Origin: Agriterribacter humi | GTDB taxonomy: Bacteria > Bacteroidota > Bacteroidia > Chitinophagales > Chitinophagaceae | Direction: 5' to 3' | DNA length: 64,000 bases | NCBI RefSeq assembly: GCF_009192765.1 | Contig: NZ_VOHQ01000020.1 | Span: 1 to 64,000 of the forward strand | Part shown: positions 45,209 through 55,279 of the stretch, piece by piece | Layout: each line of letters begins with the position of its first letter | Position numbering within the stretch: the stretch's first letter is position 1 | Position numbers and translations under genes: made by a program | Notes under the pieces: model-generated | What the model was told of the DNA's origin: nothing | Database searches by the model: none | What the model saw: only the letters and a program-made list of their open reading frames with translations

Positions 45209-48130
45209 ATGATGACAACTCAATTAGCGCAGCTTTCGCAAACCCTGGAAGGTGAATTCTATAACGATAAAACGATAAGAACATTATACGCAACCGATGC
45301 TTCAGCTTACCGCGAGATGCCTTTGGCGGTTGCCATACCCAGGTCTGTAGCCGATATTAAAAAATTAATCGCATTTGCCAATGCGCAAAAAACGGCGCTG
45401 ATACCCCGAACAGCCGGTACTTCACTTGCGGGGCAAGTGGTAGGCAATGGTATAGTTGTAGATGTATCAAAATATTTCACACAAATACTTGAACTAAATA
45501 CAACAGAAAACTGGGTTCGTGTACAGCCCGGTGTTATAAGGGATGAACTGAATCTTTTTCTTAAACCCCATGGTTTATTTTTTGGGCCCGAAACATCTAC
45601 TGCCAACAGGGCAATGATCGGTGGCATGGTGGGCAATAATTCCTGTGGGTCAAATTCCGTAATTTACCGCAGCACCCGTGAGCATTTAATTGAAATAAAA
45701 GCTTTGCTGAGCGATGGATCGGAAGCGGTATTTAAGGCTATGGATATAGAAGCTTTTCATGCCAAATGTGAAGCGCCGGGTTTGGAAGGAAAGCTTTACC
45801 AAAGCATACGCAGTTTATTGAGCAATTACGATACGCAGGAAGAGATACGTAAGGAGTTTCCCAAAAAAACAGTAGAGAGAAGAAACACGGGTTATGCTGT
45901 AGACATGTTGCTGGATACCGCACCTTTTACTGCGGGTGAAGAAGATTTTAATTTTTGCAAACTCATTGCCGGCTCTGAAGGCACATTAGCCTTTATAACC
46001 GAAATTAAATTGAACGTGGTTCCCCTGCCTAAAGAAGCCGGCTTGTTATGTGTGCATTTTAATACCATAGATGAATCACTAAGAGCAAATTTGATAGGAT
46101 TAAAATATGGGCCTTCTGCAAGTGAATTAATTGACCATTATATTCTTGAATGTACAAAAGACAATATTGAGCAACGTAAGAACCGTTTTTTCGTGCAGGG
46201 CGATCCGGGCGCAATACTCGTAATAGAATATACCCGCAACACAAGAGAAGAAATTACTGCCATTGCTCAGGAAGTAGAAGCGGAAATGCGGGCAGCCGGG
46301 CTGGGCTATTATTTCCCTTTGTTATATGGTGATGATACCAAAAAAATATGGACGTTGAGAAAAGCCGGGCTGGGCTTATTGAGCAATCTGCCTGGTAATG
46401 CTAAAGCTGTACCGGTAATTGAAGATACTGCGGTGGATGTGAATGATCTGCCTGCCTATATCCGGGAGTTTAATGAGATACTTAAAAAATACAACCTTTA
46501 TTCTGTGCATTATGCACATGCAGGCAGTGGCGAAATACATTTACGTCCTATCATCAATCTGAAAACAAAAGAAGGGAATCTCCTGTTCCGCAGTATTGCA
46601 CAGGAAATAGCCACGCTGGTAAAAAAATACAAAGGTTCGCTAAGCGGCGAACATGGCGATGGAAGGTTGAGGGGAGAATTTATCAGGCAAATGATTGGTG
46701 AAAAAAATTACCAGTTGCTCAAAGCAATAAAGAAAACCTGGGATCCGCATAATATTTTCAATCCCAATAAAATAGTTGATACACCGGCCATGAACACCAT
46801 GCTGCGCTATGAGCCCGGTCAGCAAACACCCGCTTTTAAAACCATTTTCAGATATCCCAACCAGGATGTATTGCAACATGCAGAACAATGTAATGGATCG
46901 GGCGACTGCCGTAAAACACATTTGTCGGGAGGAACCATGTGTCCCTCCTATATGGCCACTAAAAATGAGAAAGATACTACAAGGGCGAGGGCTAACATTT
47001 TAAGAGAATTTCTTACGCATTCAGACAAGATCAACCGTTTTGATCATAAGGAAATTTATGAAGTAATGGATCTGTGCCTGAGTTGCAAAGGTTGCAAATC
47101 AGAATGTCCTTCCAACGTGGATGTAGCCAAGCTGAAGGCCGAATTTTTACAGCAGTATTATGATGCCAATGGTGTTCCGCTGCGGAGCCGGCTTATTGCC
47201 AATTTTACCACATTATCTAAAGCAGGTGCGTTGTTGCCCGGGTTATACAATGGTTTAATGACGGGTAAATTAACTGCCGGTTTGGTAAAACGCATCGCGG
47301 GGTTTGCTCCCAAACGTTCCATGCCCGGATTGTATACTACCACATTAAAAAAATGGTACAATAAACATCGCCGGCAGCAAACAAAGCACAATACGAAAAA
47401 AGTGTACTTGTTTTGCGATGAGTTTACCAATTATAACGATACTGAAATTGGCATCAAAGCTATTTTATTATTGGAGAGGCTGGGGTATGAAGTGATCATT
47501 CCTGAACACACAGAGAGTGGTCGGTCGTGGCTTTCCAAGGGGCTTTTGCGCAGGGCAAAAGCAATTGCGGAAAAAAATATCAGGCTCTTATCTCCATTAA
47601 TAAATGAACAAACACCGCTGATAGGCATAGAGCCCTCAGCTATACTCACTTTCAGAGATGAATACATTGACCTGGCAGACGATGCATTGCTTGATGAAGC
47701 AAAACGTTTATCGGCTAATGTGTTTACCATTGAAGAATTTTTAAGCCGCGAAACAGATGCCGGGAATATTACCGCTGAGCTGTTTACAAAAGAGCAAAGG
47801 AAGATTGTTTTACACGGTCATTGCCAGCAAAAAGCACTGTCATCTGTTACTCCTTCGGTCAAAATATTATCCCTGCCTCAAAATTATGCTGTGCAAACTA
47901 TTCCTTCCGGGTGCTGCGGAATGGCGGGATCTTTCGGATATGAAAAGGAGCATTATAATCTTTCCATGCAAATAGGCGAACTGGTTTTGCTGCCTGCTGT
48001 TCGTAAACAGGGGGAGGATGTAATTATTGCCGCGCCGGGCACCAGTTGCCGGCACCAGATCAAAGACGGCGCATCAAAAAAGGCTTTACATCCGGTAGAA
48101 ATATTGTATGATGCGTTGTCGGAGGTGTAA
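45209..48130 (+). CDS. GlcD-type FAD-linked oxidase fused to Fe-S / CCG-domain oxidoreductase
   Basis: 973 residues. The N-terminal FAD_binding_4 domain (about 20-260; IPRTAGTSLAGQVVGNGIVV, GPETSTANRAMIGGMVGNNS), a FAD-oxidase C domain (to about 540; YAHAGSGEIHLRPI, LSGEHGDGRLRGEF) and a 4Fe-4S region follow. The Cys clusters are in CNGSGDC, GGTMCPSYMAT and CLSCKGCKSECPSNVD. The CCG domain at the C-terminus has HGHCQQKAL and SGCCGMAGSFGYE. This fused arrangement is found in D-lactate or D-2-hydroxyacid dehydrogenases that pass electrons to quinone. The substrate is inferred, not seen. It is well over 900 residues, as expected for the fused form. Confidence 0.93.
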   Translation: MMTTQLAQLSQTLEGEFYNDKTIRTLYATDASAYREMPLAVAIPRSVADIKKLIAFANAQKTALIPRTAGTSLAGQVVGNGIVVDVSKYFTQILELNTTENWVRVQPGVIRDELNLFLKPHGLFFGPETSTANRAMIGGMVGNNSCGSNSVIYRSTREHLIEIKALLSDGSEAVFKAMDIEAFHAKCEAPGLEGKLYQSIRSLLSNYDTQEEIRKEFPKKTVERRNTGYAVDMLLDTAPFTAGEEDFNFCKLIAGSEGTLAFITEIKLNVVPLPKEAGLLCVHFNTIDESLRANLIGLKYGPSASELIDHYILECTKDNIEQRKNRFFVQGDPGAILVIEYTRNTREEITAIAQEVEAEMRAAGLGYYFPLLYGDDTKKIWTLRKAGLGLLSNLPGNAKAVPVIEDTAVDVNDLPAYIREFNEILKKYNLYSVHYAHAGSGEIHLRPIINLKTKEGNLLFRSIAQEIATLVKKYKGSLSGEHGDGRLRGEFIRQMIGEKNYQLLKAIKKTWDPHNIFNPNKIVDTPAMNTMLRYEPGQQTPAFKTIFRYPNQDVLQHAEQCNGSGDCRKTHLSGGTMCPSYMATKNEKDTTRARANILREFLTHSDKINRFDHKEIYEVMDLCLSCKGCKSECPSNVDVAKLKAEFLQQYYDANGVPLRSRLIANFTTLSKAGALLPGLYNGLMTGKLTAGLVKRIAGFAPKRSMPGLYTTTLKKWYNKHRRQQTKHNTKKVYLFCDEFTNYNDTEIGIKAILLLERLGYEVIIPEHTESGRSWLSKGLLRRAKAIAEKNIRLLSPLINEQTPLIGIEPSAILTFRDEYIDLADDALLDEAKRLSANVFTIEEFLSRETDAGNITAELFTKEQRKIVLHGHCQQKALSSVTPSVKILSLPQNYAVQTIPSGCCGMAGSFGYEKEHYNLSMQIGELVLLPAVRKQGEDVIIAAPGTSCRHQIKDGASKKALHPVEILYDALSEV

Positions 48131-48204
48131 AGAGGGATATGAATACTTTTCGGTACGGAGTCCCAGACTTCGTTACAGCGGTATCAACTCATTAAACCAA
48201 TCTC

Positions 48205-48657
48205 TCACACTATTTCTTCTACAACATAGCTGATATTGTTGACTTCAGCGGCATCCTTTATTTTTAATCCCATTAATTGTTTTCCTAAAGGCGATTGGGG
48301 CGAAAGTGCTATCACGGTTGTACCGTCATCCAATTTTATTTTTGCAGGAGCTATACTAAGAAATAACCAGCCCCTGTTTGTTTTAACGAGGCTCCCCTGT
48401 ATAATATATGTTGTTTTGACTGTAATATCTATTTTACTGAATAACAATTGTTGTTCCAGTGCTTCTTTTAATTGCCTGCCTGTATTTTCCTGTTCTATCT
48501 GCAGCATTGCCAGGGCCGTTTCATGCTTATCTCCGGCGGTGTTTTTTGTTTCGTTGCTGCTGCTCTCTTTTAACTCGTTCAGAGTGCGGCTGAGCAAGCT
48601 GATCTTTTCATCAATCAGTTGCCGGTAATGGTTGTATACGTTTTCTTTTAAAGTCAT
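48205..48657 (-). CDS. GreA/GreB-like C-terminal domain protein with helical N-terminus
   Basis: 150 residues. The first 75 are helical and charged (IDEKISLLSRTLNELKESSS, ALAMLQIEQENTGRQLKEAL), like a coiled coil. The rest resembles the GreA C-terminal FKBP-like domain (ALSPQSPLGKQLMGLKIKDA). The acidic pair that GreA carries at its coiled-coil tip cannot be confirmed. It may bind RNA polymerase in the secondary channel as an anti-pausing or inhibiting factor; it is often mislabelled 3-oxoacyl-ACP synthase. Confidence 0.7.
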   Translation of the reverse strand: MTLKENVYNHYRQLIDEKISLLSRTLNELKESSSNETKNTAGDKHETALAMLQIEQENTGRQLKEALEQQLLFSKIDITVKTTYIIQGSLVKTNRGWLFLSIAPAKIKLDDGTTVIALSPQSPLGKQLMGLKIKDAAEVNNISYVVEEIV

Positions 48658-48813
48658 TTATATACTATGCAGCTTTATTATATTAATGGAAACATCACAT
48701 CGTGCAAAACTAAAAGACATTTCACGATTTCTCCGTTATGCTTAAAAAGAGAAAAATATACCCTTTTTGTGTTATGGGAGGATTGGATTTTATATGTGAA
48801 CTTCAATTAAAAA

Positions 48814-49371
48814 ATGAGAAGAAGCAAATTTGTGCTGTCCTTATTGTCTGTTGCTCCTGTAGCAGCTTTTGCACGGCTTTACAAACATTCGAGTCGTGAA
48901 GGGAAAGCGTTTAAGGTTAAAGCTGGTGAAGGCCGTTATCATGGGCACATTCAGTTAAAAGGCGTTAATGCCAATATTATTGATGTAAAAATATCGGGCA
49001 GGGATACAGATGGTGATTTGGCTATTTTTGAGCAAACAGGTATCTCGCCCAAAAGGGGGACACCCCTTCATGTCCATCCAAACCAGGATGAGGTTTTTTA
49101 CATAGTGGAAGGGAACTATCGTTTTAAAGCAGGAGATACCATACTTGAGCTCAGTGCCGGCGAAAGTATATTTCTGCCGCGAAAACTACCGCATGCATGG
49201 ACGCAATTAAGTGAAAGAGGAAAAATGACCGTGATGTTACAGCCTGCGGGCAAACTTGAAGACTTTTTTGTAACTATGGCCGCGCTTACGAAGGAGCCTA
49301 CCCCGAAGGAACTTGTGCAGTTGTTCAGGGATCACGAAATGGAAATAGTGGGACCGCCTTTAGAGGTTTAA
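48814..49371 (+). CDS. Cupin domain protein
   Basis: 185 residues with a short hydrophobic lead (FVLSLLSVAPVAAFA) that may be a signal peptide. The cupin has metal ligands in PLHVHPNQDEVFYIVEG (two His and a Glu) and a fourth His in LPRKLPHAW. It is like quercetin-dioxygenase-type single cupins. The function is unknown. It is convergent with the NYN-domain gene, 7 bp away. Confidence 0.88.
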   Translation: MRRSKFVLSLLSVAPVAAFARLYKHSSREGKAFKVKAGEGRYHGHIQLKGVNANIIDVKISGRDTDGDLAIFEQTGISPKRGTPLHVHPNQDEVFYIVEGNYRFKAGDTILELSAGESIFLPRKLPHAWTQLSERGKMTVMLQPAGKLEDFFVTMAALTKEPTPKELVQLFRDHEMEIVGPPLEV

Positions 49372-49378
49372 TACCAAT

Positions 49379-50131
49379 TTACTTAGCCCTGATATATACC
49401 AGCTTTACATGCTTTCTTCCTGTATCACGCTCATCAATTTCAAAGCCGGGCAAACTTTTAATGAGGGGCAGCAATTTCGCATAACCATAATTACGCGGGT
49501 CAAAATCCGGACGCTTTTTTAACAACAGGTTCCCCAAATCTCCCAGGAATGCCCATCCATTTTCATCGGCAAGGTCATTAATGCTGGTGGTAAGCAGGTT
49601 CATGAGGTTCTTATCGGTTTTATTCAGTATTTTTTCTTTTTTGGTTGTTTCTTTCTGGCGGGCAGGTTTGGGTAAAACTTCTTCTTCCTCTTTAATCAAT
49701 ATTTCTATATATATAAATTTATCACATGCCGCACGAAAAGCGCCGGGTGTTTTTTGTTCCCCCATACCAAATACTTTCATGCCTGCTTCCCGCAGCCGCG
49801 TTGCCAGCCTTGTAAAATCACTGTCGCTGCTCACTATGCAAAAACCATCTACCCTGCCTGTGTACAAAATATCCATCGCATCTATAATCATTGCCGAGTC
49901 GGAAGAATTTTTTCCGGTAGTATAACTGTATTGCTGAACAGGAGATATTGCATGATCTAATAAAACGGCTTTCCATCCCGCAACGTGCGGTTTGGTCCAG
50001 TCGGCATAAATTCGTTTAAAGGTTGGTGAGCCATACTTGGCAATTTCTTCCAGAATGCCGCTAATGAGCCGGTAAGGAATATTGTCGGCGTCTATTAAAA
50101 CCGCAAGGCGAAGGTCTTTTGTATTTTCCAT
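49379..50131 (-). CDS. NYN (LabA-like) nuclease with OST-HTH/LOTUS domain
   Basis: 250 residues. The N-terminal NYN PIN-like domain (1-145) has the acidic residues of the active site: LIDADN (13-18), SSDSAMIIDAMDI and SSDSDFTRLATRLRE. A Lys/Glu linker (about 150-180) leads to an OST-HTH (LOTUS) domain (about 180-250; WAFLGDLGNLLLKKRPDFDP, RNYGYAKLLPLIKSL). Bacterial proteins of this make-up are expected to cut or bind RNA, with LOTUS as the RNA-binding part. The 590-bp spacer upstream is repeat-rich. Confidence 0.92.
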   Translation of the reverse strand: MENTKDLRLAVLIDADNIPYRLISGILEEIAKYGSPTFKRIYADWTKPHVAGWKAVLLDHAISPVQQYSYTTGKNSSDSAMIIDAMDILYTGRVDGFCIVSSDSDFTRLATRLREAGMKVFGMGEQKTPGAFRAACDKFIYIEILIKEEEEVLPKPARQKETTKKEKILNKTDKNLMNLLTTSINDLADENGWAFLGDLGNLLLKKRPDFDPRNYGYAKLLPLIKSLPGFEIDERDTGRKHVKLVYIRAK

Positions 50132-50209
50132 GTGTTATTTGTTGATATTATTCAAAAGGTAATTATAATGTGGGAAATGTGAAAATGTGAAAGTGTGAGA
50201 AATGTCTGC

Positions 50210-50408
50210 CCCCGTCCGACTGGTGTCATCCGGGGGGGGCGACTGAACAGGCGGGTGGAAATGTAAAAATGCGAAAGTGAGTGGTGAGCGGTCGCTTCGG
50301 ATTGTTTCACGCCCGACTCAACAAATCATTCGCCCACCCGACTTAGCCCCGCCAGAATGATTCTTTTCGGGCTGGCATTCAGGCGGGGATGACACCAGCC
50401 GGATGGGG
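50210..50408. mobile_element. Possible MITE-like element with 22-bp inverted ends
   Basis: CCCCGTCCGACTGGTGTCAT plus CC (50210-50231) and the reverse complement GGATGACACCAGCCGGATGG plus GG (50387-50408) match in about 20 of 22 positions. They enclose about 155 bp of GC-rich DNA with its own smaller palindromes (CCCCGCC...GGCGGGG at about 50347-50388). I see no open frame or target-site duplication. It could be a non-autonomous element or a folded non-coding repeat. Confidence 0.45.
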
Positions 50409-50449
50409 CAAGCAAGAAAGATTTACGGTTGTACCCTGCTTCGAATTTG

Positions 50450-50620
50450 AAATTTGTTATTTGTATTTTATCCGCCCCAGCGGACAGGTCTGGTTTTTGT
50501 GGTTTTGGTTCTTGGTGCTTTTAGATCGGATTTCGGATTTCCGGCTCCGAATTTGCTATTTGAATTTTATCCGCCACGGCGGACAGGTTTGGTCCTTGTT
50601 TTTTGTGATTTGGTTCTTTA
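50450..50620 (+). repeat. Imperfect ~100-bp tandem repeat with REP-like palindromes
   Basis: Two units, each with GAATTTG...ATTTG(T/A)ATTTTATCCGCC, a palindrome to GCGGACAGGT, then TTTTTGTG(G/A)TTTTGG-type words. The palindromes are at 50469-50487 and 50568-50587 and match the one in the GIY-YIG gene at 288-307. Confidence 0.65.
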
Positions 50621-50720
50621 CATTCCCTTCGGATTTTGCCTTTATCCCGGGCATTTTCTTCTTTTTCTCATTGATATACAATAATTTCTAACTTTAGGCA
50701 TTGTTACAAAAAAGGAAGGA

Positions 50721-53700
50721 TTGAAAAACCGGCTGCTATTGATATTGTTGTGCTTACTGGGAATACAATTTGGGCTTGCCCAGCAAAATCCTTCTCTGTC
50801 GAACCTGCGCAAAAAAAAACTGCCCGCCCTTTCAGATACCATTCATTTAGATACATTGAGCATCATTCCGGGAACTTTTTTTATTTCCGGTGTGGATAGC
50901 AATAGCTATGTCCTGGACATTTTTAACGCCATGCTCATATGGAAGAAAAAACCCGTAGCAGATAGCGTGCTTATTACATACCGGGTTTTTCCGGGTAAAT
51001 TTAACACGGTATACCAGCGAATGCGGTTTGACAGCATCAGTAATAATTTTCTTGCATCACCTGTAACTATACAGGATGCCAATTCACTTCAAAACTCCAT
51101 TTTCGATTTTGGTAATGTAAACTATAACGGAAGTTTTGGCAGGGGGCTTTCTTTTGGTAACCAGCAGGATGTGGTGCTCAATTCTACCCTGAACCTGCAA
51201 ATGAACGGGTACCTGGCCGACAGTATCCAGATTGCTGCGGCTATAACCGACAGCAATATTCCGATTCAGCCGGATGGCAATACACAGAATTTGAATGAGT
51301 TCGATAAGGTATTTATCCAGTTTAAAAAAGGGGGATGGCATTTTGATATTGGCGATATAGATATCCGCCAGCAGCAGAGCTATTTTCTTAATTACTATTC
51401 AAGATTGCAGGGCGCTGCTTTCGGTCGGGAAAGCAGGATTAGTCGCTCAACAACCAACCGCCTGTTGCTCAGCGGCGCTATTGCAAAGGGTAAGTATACC
51501 CGTAATATTTTTAATGGCATAGAAGGCAACCAGGGCCCATACCGCTTACAGGGGCCAAACAATGAATTGTTTTTTATTGTGCTGGCCGGTACGGAAAGAG
51601 TATTTATTGACGGAGAACTGATGCAAAGAGGAGAGGACCAGGATTATGTGATCAACTACAATACCGCTGAACTAACGTTTACACCTAAGCGAATGATTAC
51701 AAAAGATAAGCGCATACAGGTAGAGTTTGGTTATGCCGACAGGAACTACCTCAATTCTCAATTGTATGTTTTTGATGAAGCCGCGATAGGCGAAAAATTT
51801 AAAATAAGGGTTGCGGCCTATTCAAACGGAGATGCTAAAAATTCGCCCATCAATCAAACGCTTGACCCGCGGCAAAAACAATTTTTGGCGGATATTGGCG
51901 ATAGTGTGCATCACGCATTATATCCATCGCAGGTATTGGATACTTTTTCGGTAAATAAAATCCTGTATAAAAAAGTAGATACTGTTTTCAATAATACGGT
52001 ACATGATTCTGTATATGTCTATTCGGTTTCACCTGCCGATACCTTGTATAACCTTGCTTTTACGGAAGTAGGACAGGGAATGGGCGACTATGTGCCGGAT
52101 GAAACAAGCGCTGCCAACGGAAAATTGTTTAGATGGGTAGCCCCGGATGCCAATAACAACAAACAGGGAAGATATGATCCTGTAATATTACTGGTTGCCC
52201 CTAAAAAGCAGCAACTGTTAAGCATAGGCGCAGATTATATGGTTTCTGCCCATACACAGGTGAGCACCGAAATGGCGGTAAGCAGTTATAATGTGAACAG
52301 TTTTTCGCCGAAAGATAAAAGCGATGACAAGGGCTTTGCCGCAAAACTGGTATTGAATGACAGCAGGCAATTGAAAAAAAGCACAAAAGGACTCACATTG
52401 GTGAGCCAGCTAAGTTACGAATGGGTGCAAAACAGATTCAGGCCTGTTGAAAGACTGCGCAACGTAGAATTTTACAGGGGATGGGGGCTGCCTTTAGATG
52501 TGCCGGCCGCAACTGAAAACCTTTTTCACGCCGGTGTGGCGCTTAACAGTAAAAATGGCAATTCAATCCGGTATCAGTTTGAAAATTACAGGAGAGATGA
52601 TGGATATAATGGTATTCGCAATGGCATCCTGCAACAGGCTAATTATGGCGACTGGCATTTTAATAACCAGTTTGATATTACCCGTTTTAACCTCCGGGAA
52701 CAAAAGGGATATTACTTTAAACCCGTTATTGATGTGGCGCGTGATTTTCCAAAACTCGGCAACTATAGAATAGGCGGAGGCTACAGCGGCGAACGCAATT
52801 ATGTACAATACAGGCAGTATGATTCGTTAACTACCGGTAGTTTTTCTTATGATATATGGCAGGCCTATCTTAAATCTTCTTTAAATAAGCCCAATAAATG
52901 GGGGGTTACCTATTACACCCGCAGAGATAAATATCCATACCAGGCAAAGTTGGTATCATCAGACAGGAGCAGCAATATCAACGCCTATACCGAACTGATG
53001 AAGAATGAAAAACACCAGTTGAAGGTTAATGTTACGTATAGGAAATTGGATGTAATTGACGGTAAGGTTACTTCACAGCAACCCGAAGAAACAATATTGG
53101 GCAGAGCAGAATATTTTATCAATGAATTTAAGGGATTGATCAATGGAAATGTATTATATGAAGTGGGAACAGGTCAGGAGCAGAAAAGAGATTTTACTTA
53201 CGTGGAGGTACCGCCGGGCCAGGGCGAGTATACATGGAATGACTATAATGGCAACGGTATCCCCGAACTGAATGAATTTGAATTATCGCAATTTCAGGAC
53301 CAGGCAAAATACATCCGCATATTTACGCCTACCAATGAATTTATAAAGGCAAATTACCTGCAGTTTAATTATAGTCTCGTCATTAATCCGCATTCAATGA
53401 TTGATGCAGCTAAAGCAAATAACTTTCAAAAAATGCTTGCCCGCCTGTATTTTCAGAGCTCTTTACAGATATATAAAAAGGAAAGCTCGGGGAAGCTCCA
53501 GTTTAACCCTTTTGCTGTGCCTTTATCTGATACCTCTTTAATTGCATTAAACCAGGTATTCAGTAATTCTTTTTCGTTTAACCGTTTCAGTAATATATGG
53601 GGCATGGATTTCAATAATATCCGCAACAGCAATAAAGCCTTCCTTACCTACGGGTATGAAAGCCGGAGGGTGAATGAGTGGAATGTAAAAGGCAGATGGA

Positions 53701-54203
53701 ATATAACCCGGTCTTTTTTGCTGGAATTACTGGCTAAAAAAGGGCAAAACAAGCTGGTAACGCCAAATTTTGATAACAGGAATTATAATATAGAATCCTA
53801 CGGAATGGAGCCCCGGCTTTCTTTTATCCGTGGTACCAACTTCCGCATAGCCGTGGGATACAAGTATGATGATAAACAGAACACAGATGCTGCACAAAAG
53901 GCGATCATTAATTCTTTAACCAGCGAAGCAAAATACAATGTGCTTTCCAGCAGTTCGGTTACTGCTAAGTTTACTTATAGCCAGATTAAGTATTCCGATC
54001 CTGGGAATGCCAACACACCCAATACCAGCGTTTCTTATATTATGCTTGATGCCTTATTGCCGGGGAAAAATTTTTTATGGACTGTTGATTTTACGAAACG
54101 GCTCACTTCCTATCTCGAACTGAATTTTCAGTATGAAGGAAGGAAGGCAGGCGTTTCAAACACTGTGCATATCGGCCGCGCCTCGTTAAGAGCCCTGTTT
54201 TAA
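50721..54203 (+). CDS. Very large predicted outer-membrane protein of unknown function
   Basis: 1160 residues starting with TTG at 50721; no ATG gives a signal peptide, and AAGGAAGGA precedes the TTG. The signal peptide (1-20) is MKNRLLLILLCLLGIQFGLA. The N-terminal domain contains GEDQDYVINYNTAELTFT and FIDGELMQRGEDQDYVIN-type beta turns. The rest is rich in alternating aromatic strands with Tyr, Asn and Arg, as in outer-membrane barrels, and ends LRALF. It has some overall resemblance to the large gliding-linked SprA type, but it is shorter than SprA and I cannot confirm this. No SusC plug motif or TonB box is seen. A strong terminator follows. Confidence 0.8.
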   Translation: MKNRLLLILLCLLGIQFGLAQQNPSLSNLRKKKLPALSDTIHLDTLSIIPGTFFISGVDSNSYVLDIFNAMLIWKKKPVADSVLITYRVFPGKFNTVYQRMRFDSISNNFLASPVTIQDANSLQNSIFDFGNVNYNGSFGRGLSFGNQQDVVLNSTLNLQMNGYLADSIQIAAAITDSNIPIQPDGNTQNLNEFDKVFIQFKKGGWHFDIGDIDIRQQQSYFLNYYSRLQGAAFGRESRISRSTTNRLLLSGAIAKGKYTRNIFNGIEGNQGPYRLQGPNNELFFIVLAGTERVFIDGELMQRGEDQDYVINYNTAELTFTPKRMITKDKRIQVEFGYADRNYLNSQLYVFDEAAIGEKFKIRVAAYSNGDAKNSPINQTLDPRQKQFLADIGDSVHHALYPSQVLDTFSVNKILYKKVDTVFNNTVHDSVYVYSVSPADTLYNLAFTEVGQGMGDYVPDETSAANGKLFRWVAPDANNNKQGRYDPVILLVAPKKQQLLSIGADYMVSAHTQVSTEMAVSSYNVNSFSPKDKSDDKGFAAKLVLNDSRQLKKSTKGLTLVSQLSYEWVQNRFRPVERLRNVEFYRGWGLPLDVPAATENLFHAGVALNSKNGNSIRYQFENYRRDDGYNGIRNGILQQANYGDWHFNNQFDITRFNLREQKGYYFKPVIDVARDFPKLGNYRIGGGYSGERNYVQYRQYDSLTTGSFSYDIWQAYLKSSLNKPNKWGVTYYTRRDKYPYQAKLVSSDRSSNINAYTELMKNEKHQLKVNVTYRKLDVIDGKVTSQQPEETILGRAEYFINEFKGLINGNVLYEVGTGQEQKRDFTYVEVPPGQGEYTWNDYNGNGIPELNEFELSQFQDQAKYIRIFTPTNEFIKANYLQFNYSLVINPHSMIDAAKANNFQKMLARLYFQSSLQIYKKESSGKLQFNPFAVPLSDTSLIALNQVFSNSFSFNRFSNIWGMDFNNIRNSNKAFLTYGYESRRVNEWNVKGRWNITRSFLLELLAKKGQNKLVTPNFDNRNYNIESYGMEPRLSFIRGTNFRIAVGYKYDDKQNTDAAQKAIINSLTSEAKYNVLSSSSVTAKFTYSQIKYSDPGNANTPNTSVSYIMLDALLPGKNFLWTVDFTKRLTSYLELNFQYEGRKAGVSNTVHIGRASLRALF

Positions 54204-54209
54204 AATGAA

Positions 54210-54240
54210 AAACCGGAAGCATTGCTACTTCCGGTTTCCT
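54210..54240. terminator. Bidirectional terminator between convergent genes
   Basis: AAACCGGAAG pairs perfectly with CTTCCGGTTT around CATTGCTA. T-rich sequence follows on both strands, so it can serve both the 1160-residue gene and the coiled-coil gene. Confidence 0.9.
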
Positions 54241-54264
54241 AACTAATATTCATGAAGGATATTA

Positions 54265-55242
54265 TTATCCAAATATTCCACCTTTTTTAAGTGTAACAGC
54301 ACCTTCGCCAATTTTGAAACCATTCTGGTATACTTCAACCTTGTAGGTTCCTGGCTTGTACTTGTCGGTTTGTTTCAGGTCAAAGCTTACATTTTTGCGT
54401 TTGCCCTGTTCGTAATCAATAGATACTTTATTGGTAAATTCTTTATCGCCATCTTCCCTGGTGGTAACAGATCCTGATCCAAGCCCGTCTTCTTTTACTA
54501 CCTGTCCTTCGGGATTAGTAACAATCACATACAGGTCTTTGGTGCCGGTTAAAGATAACCTGTTTTCCACATCAAAAGAAACCCTGAATTTGTCGGCTCT
54601 TTTTGCTCTGGAAGTTTCTGATTCCTTGCCGCTTTTCTTTTCATTAATGGCAGCGATATGAAAGTTAGCTGCATTCAATGTAGAGCCTACATCAACCTGA
54701 CTTGAAAGCTCTTTGTTTTCAGTTAACTTGGTGTTCAATGTATCTGTTAACTGTTGCTTTTCTGTGGTAAGCTGTTGCTTGTCGGCTGTTAATTGTGTAT
54801 TTTCTCCCTGGAGTCTTTCAATTTCCAGCACATACTCTTCAATTTTTCCGTTCAACTGGTTGATCAGCTTCCGTGCTTCCGACAGGTCTGCTGCACTGGC
54901 ATTTTGTTTGTTGATCAATGTTTTGATCCTGCTTCTCATGCTGGTAACATCTTTATCACGCGTTTTAACCAGACTGTCGAGCTTTGTGTTTTCAGAAGTC
55001 ATTTTATCCAGGCGAATTTCAGCAGCCTGATAATCTGTTAAAAGCTGGTTTCTTACCGAATCTAAGGAAGCGTACTGAACATCCTTTTGTTGAATTACTT
55101 CCTTGGTTTTACTTTTATCATAAATAATGTAGCCCCAGGTTCCTAATAAGGCGGCGATTAATACGCCGTATATTATACCACGGTTATCTTTTTTTGGTGG
55201 TTGAGACTGGCTTGATGCTGAGGGATAGTTTGAAGCGCTCAT
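54265..55242 (-). CDS. Membrane-anchored coiled-coil protein with C-terminal beta domain
   Basis: 325 residues. A short Ser/Pro-rich N-terminus is followed by one membrane helix (about 22-42; GIIYGVLIAALLGTWGYIIY), a coiled coil (about 50-185) with a Gln/Leu-rich section holding a repeated LTADKQQLTTEKQQLTD, and a beta domain (about 210-325; ADKFRVSFDVENRLSLTGTK) resembling a lipocalin-like or immunoglobulin-like module. I do not recognise a family. The shape suggests an envelope spacer or scaffold. It is divergent from the exonuclease gene. Confidence 0.85.
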   Translation of the reverse strand: MSASNYPSASSQSQPPKKDNRGIIYGVLIAALLGTWGYIIYDKSKTKEVIQQKDVQYASLDSVRNQLLTDYQAAEIRLDKMTSENTKLDSLVKTRDKDVTSMRSRIKTLINKQNASAADLSEARKLINQLNGKIEEYVLEIERLQGENTQLTADKQQLTTEKQQLTDTLNTKLTENKELSSQVDVGSTLNAANFHIAAINEKKSGKESETSRAKRADKFRVSFDVENRLSLTGTKDLYVIVTNPEGQVVKEDGLGSGSVTTREDGDKEFTNKVSIDYEQGKRKNVSFDLKQTDKYKPGTYKVEVYQNGFKIGEGAVTLKKGGIFG

Positions 55243-55279
55243 AGTTTATTTTTTTTTGAGTTTAAACAAATTTAGAGAT

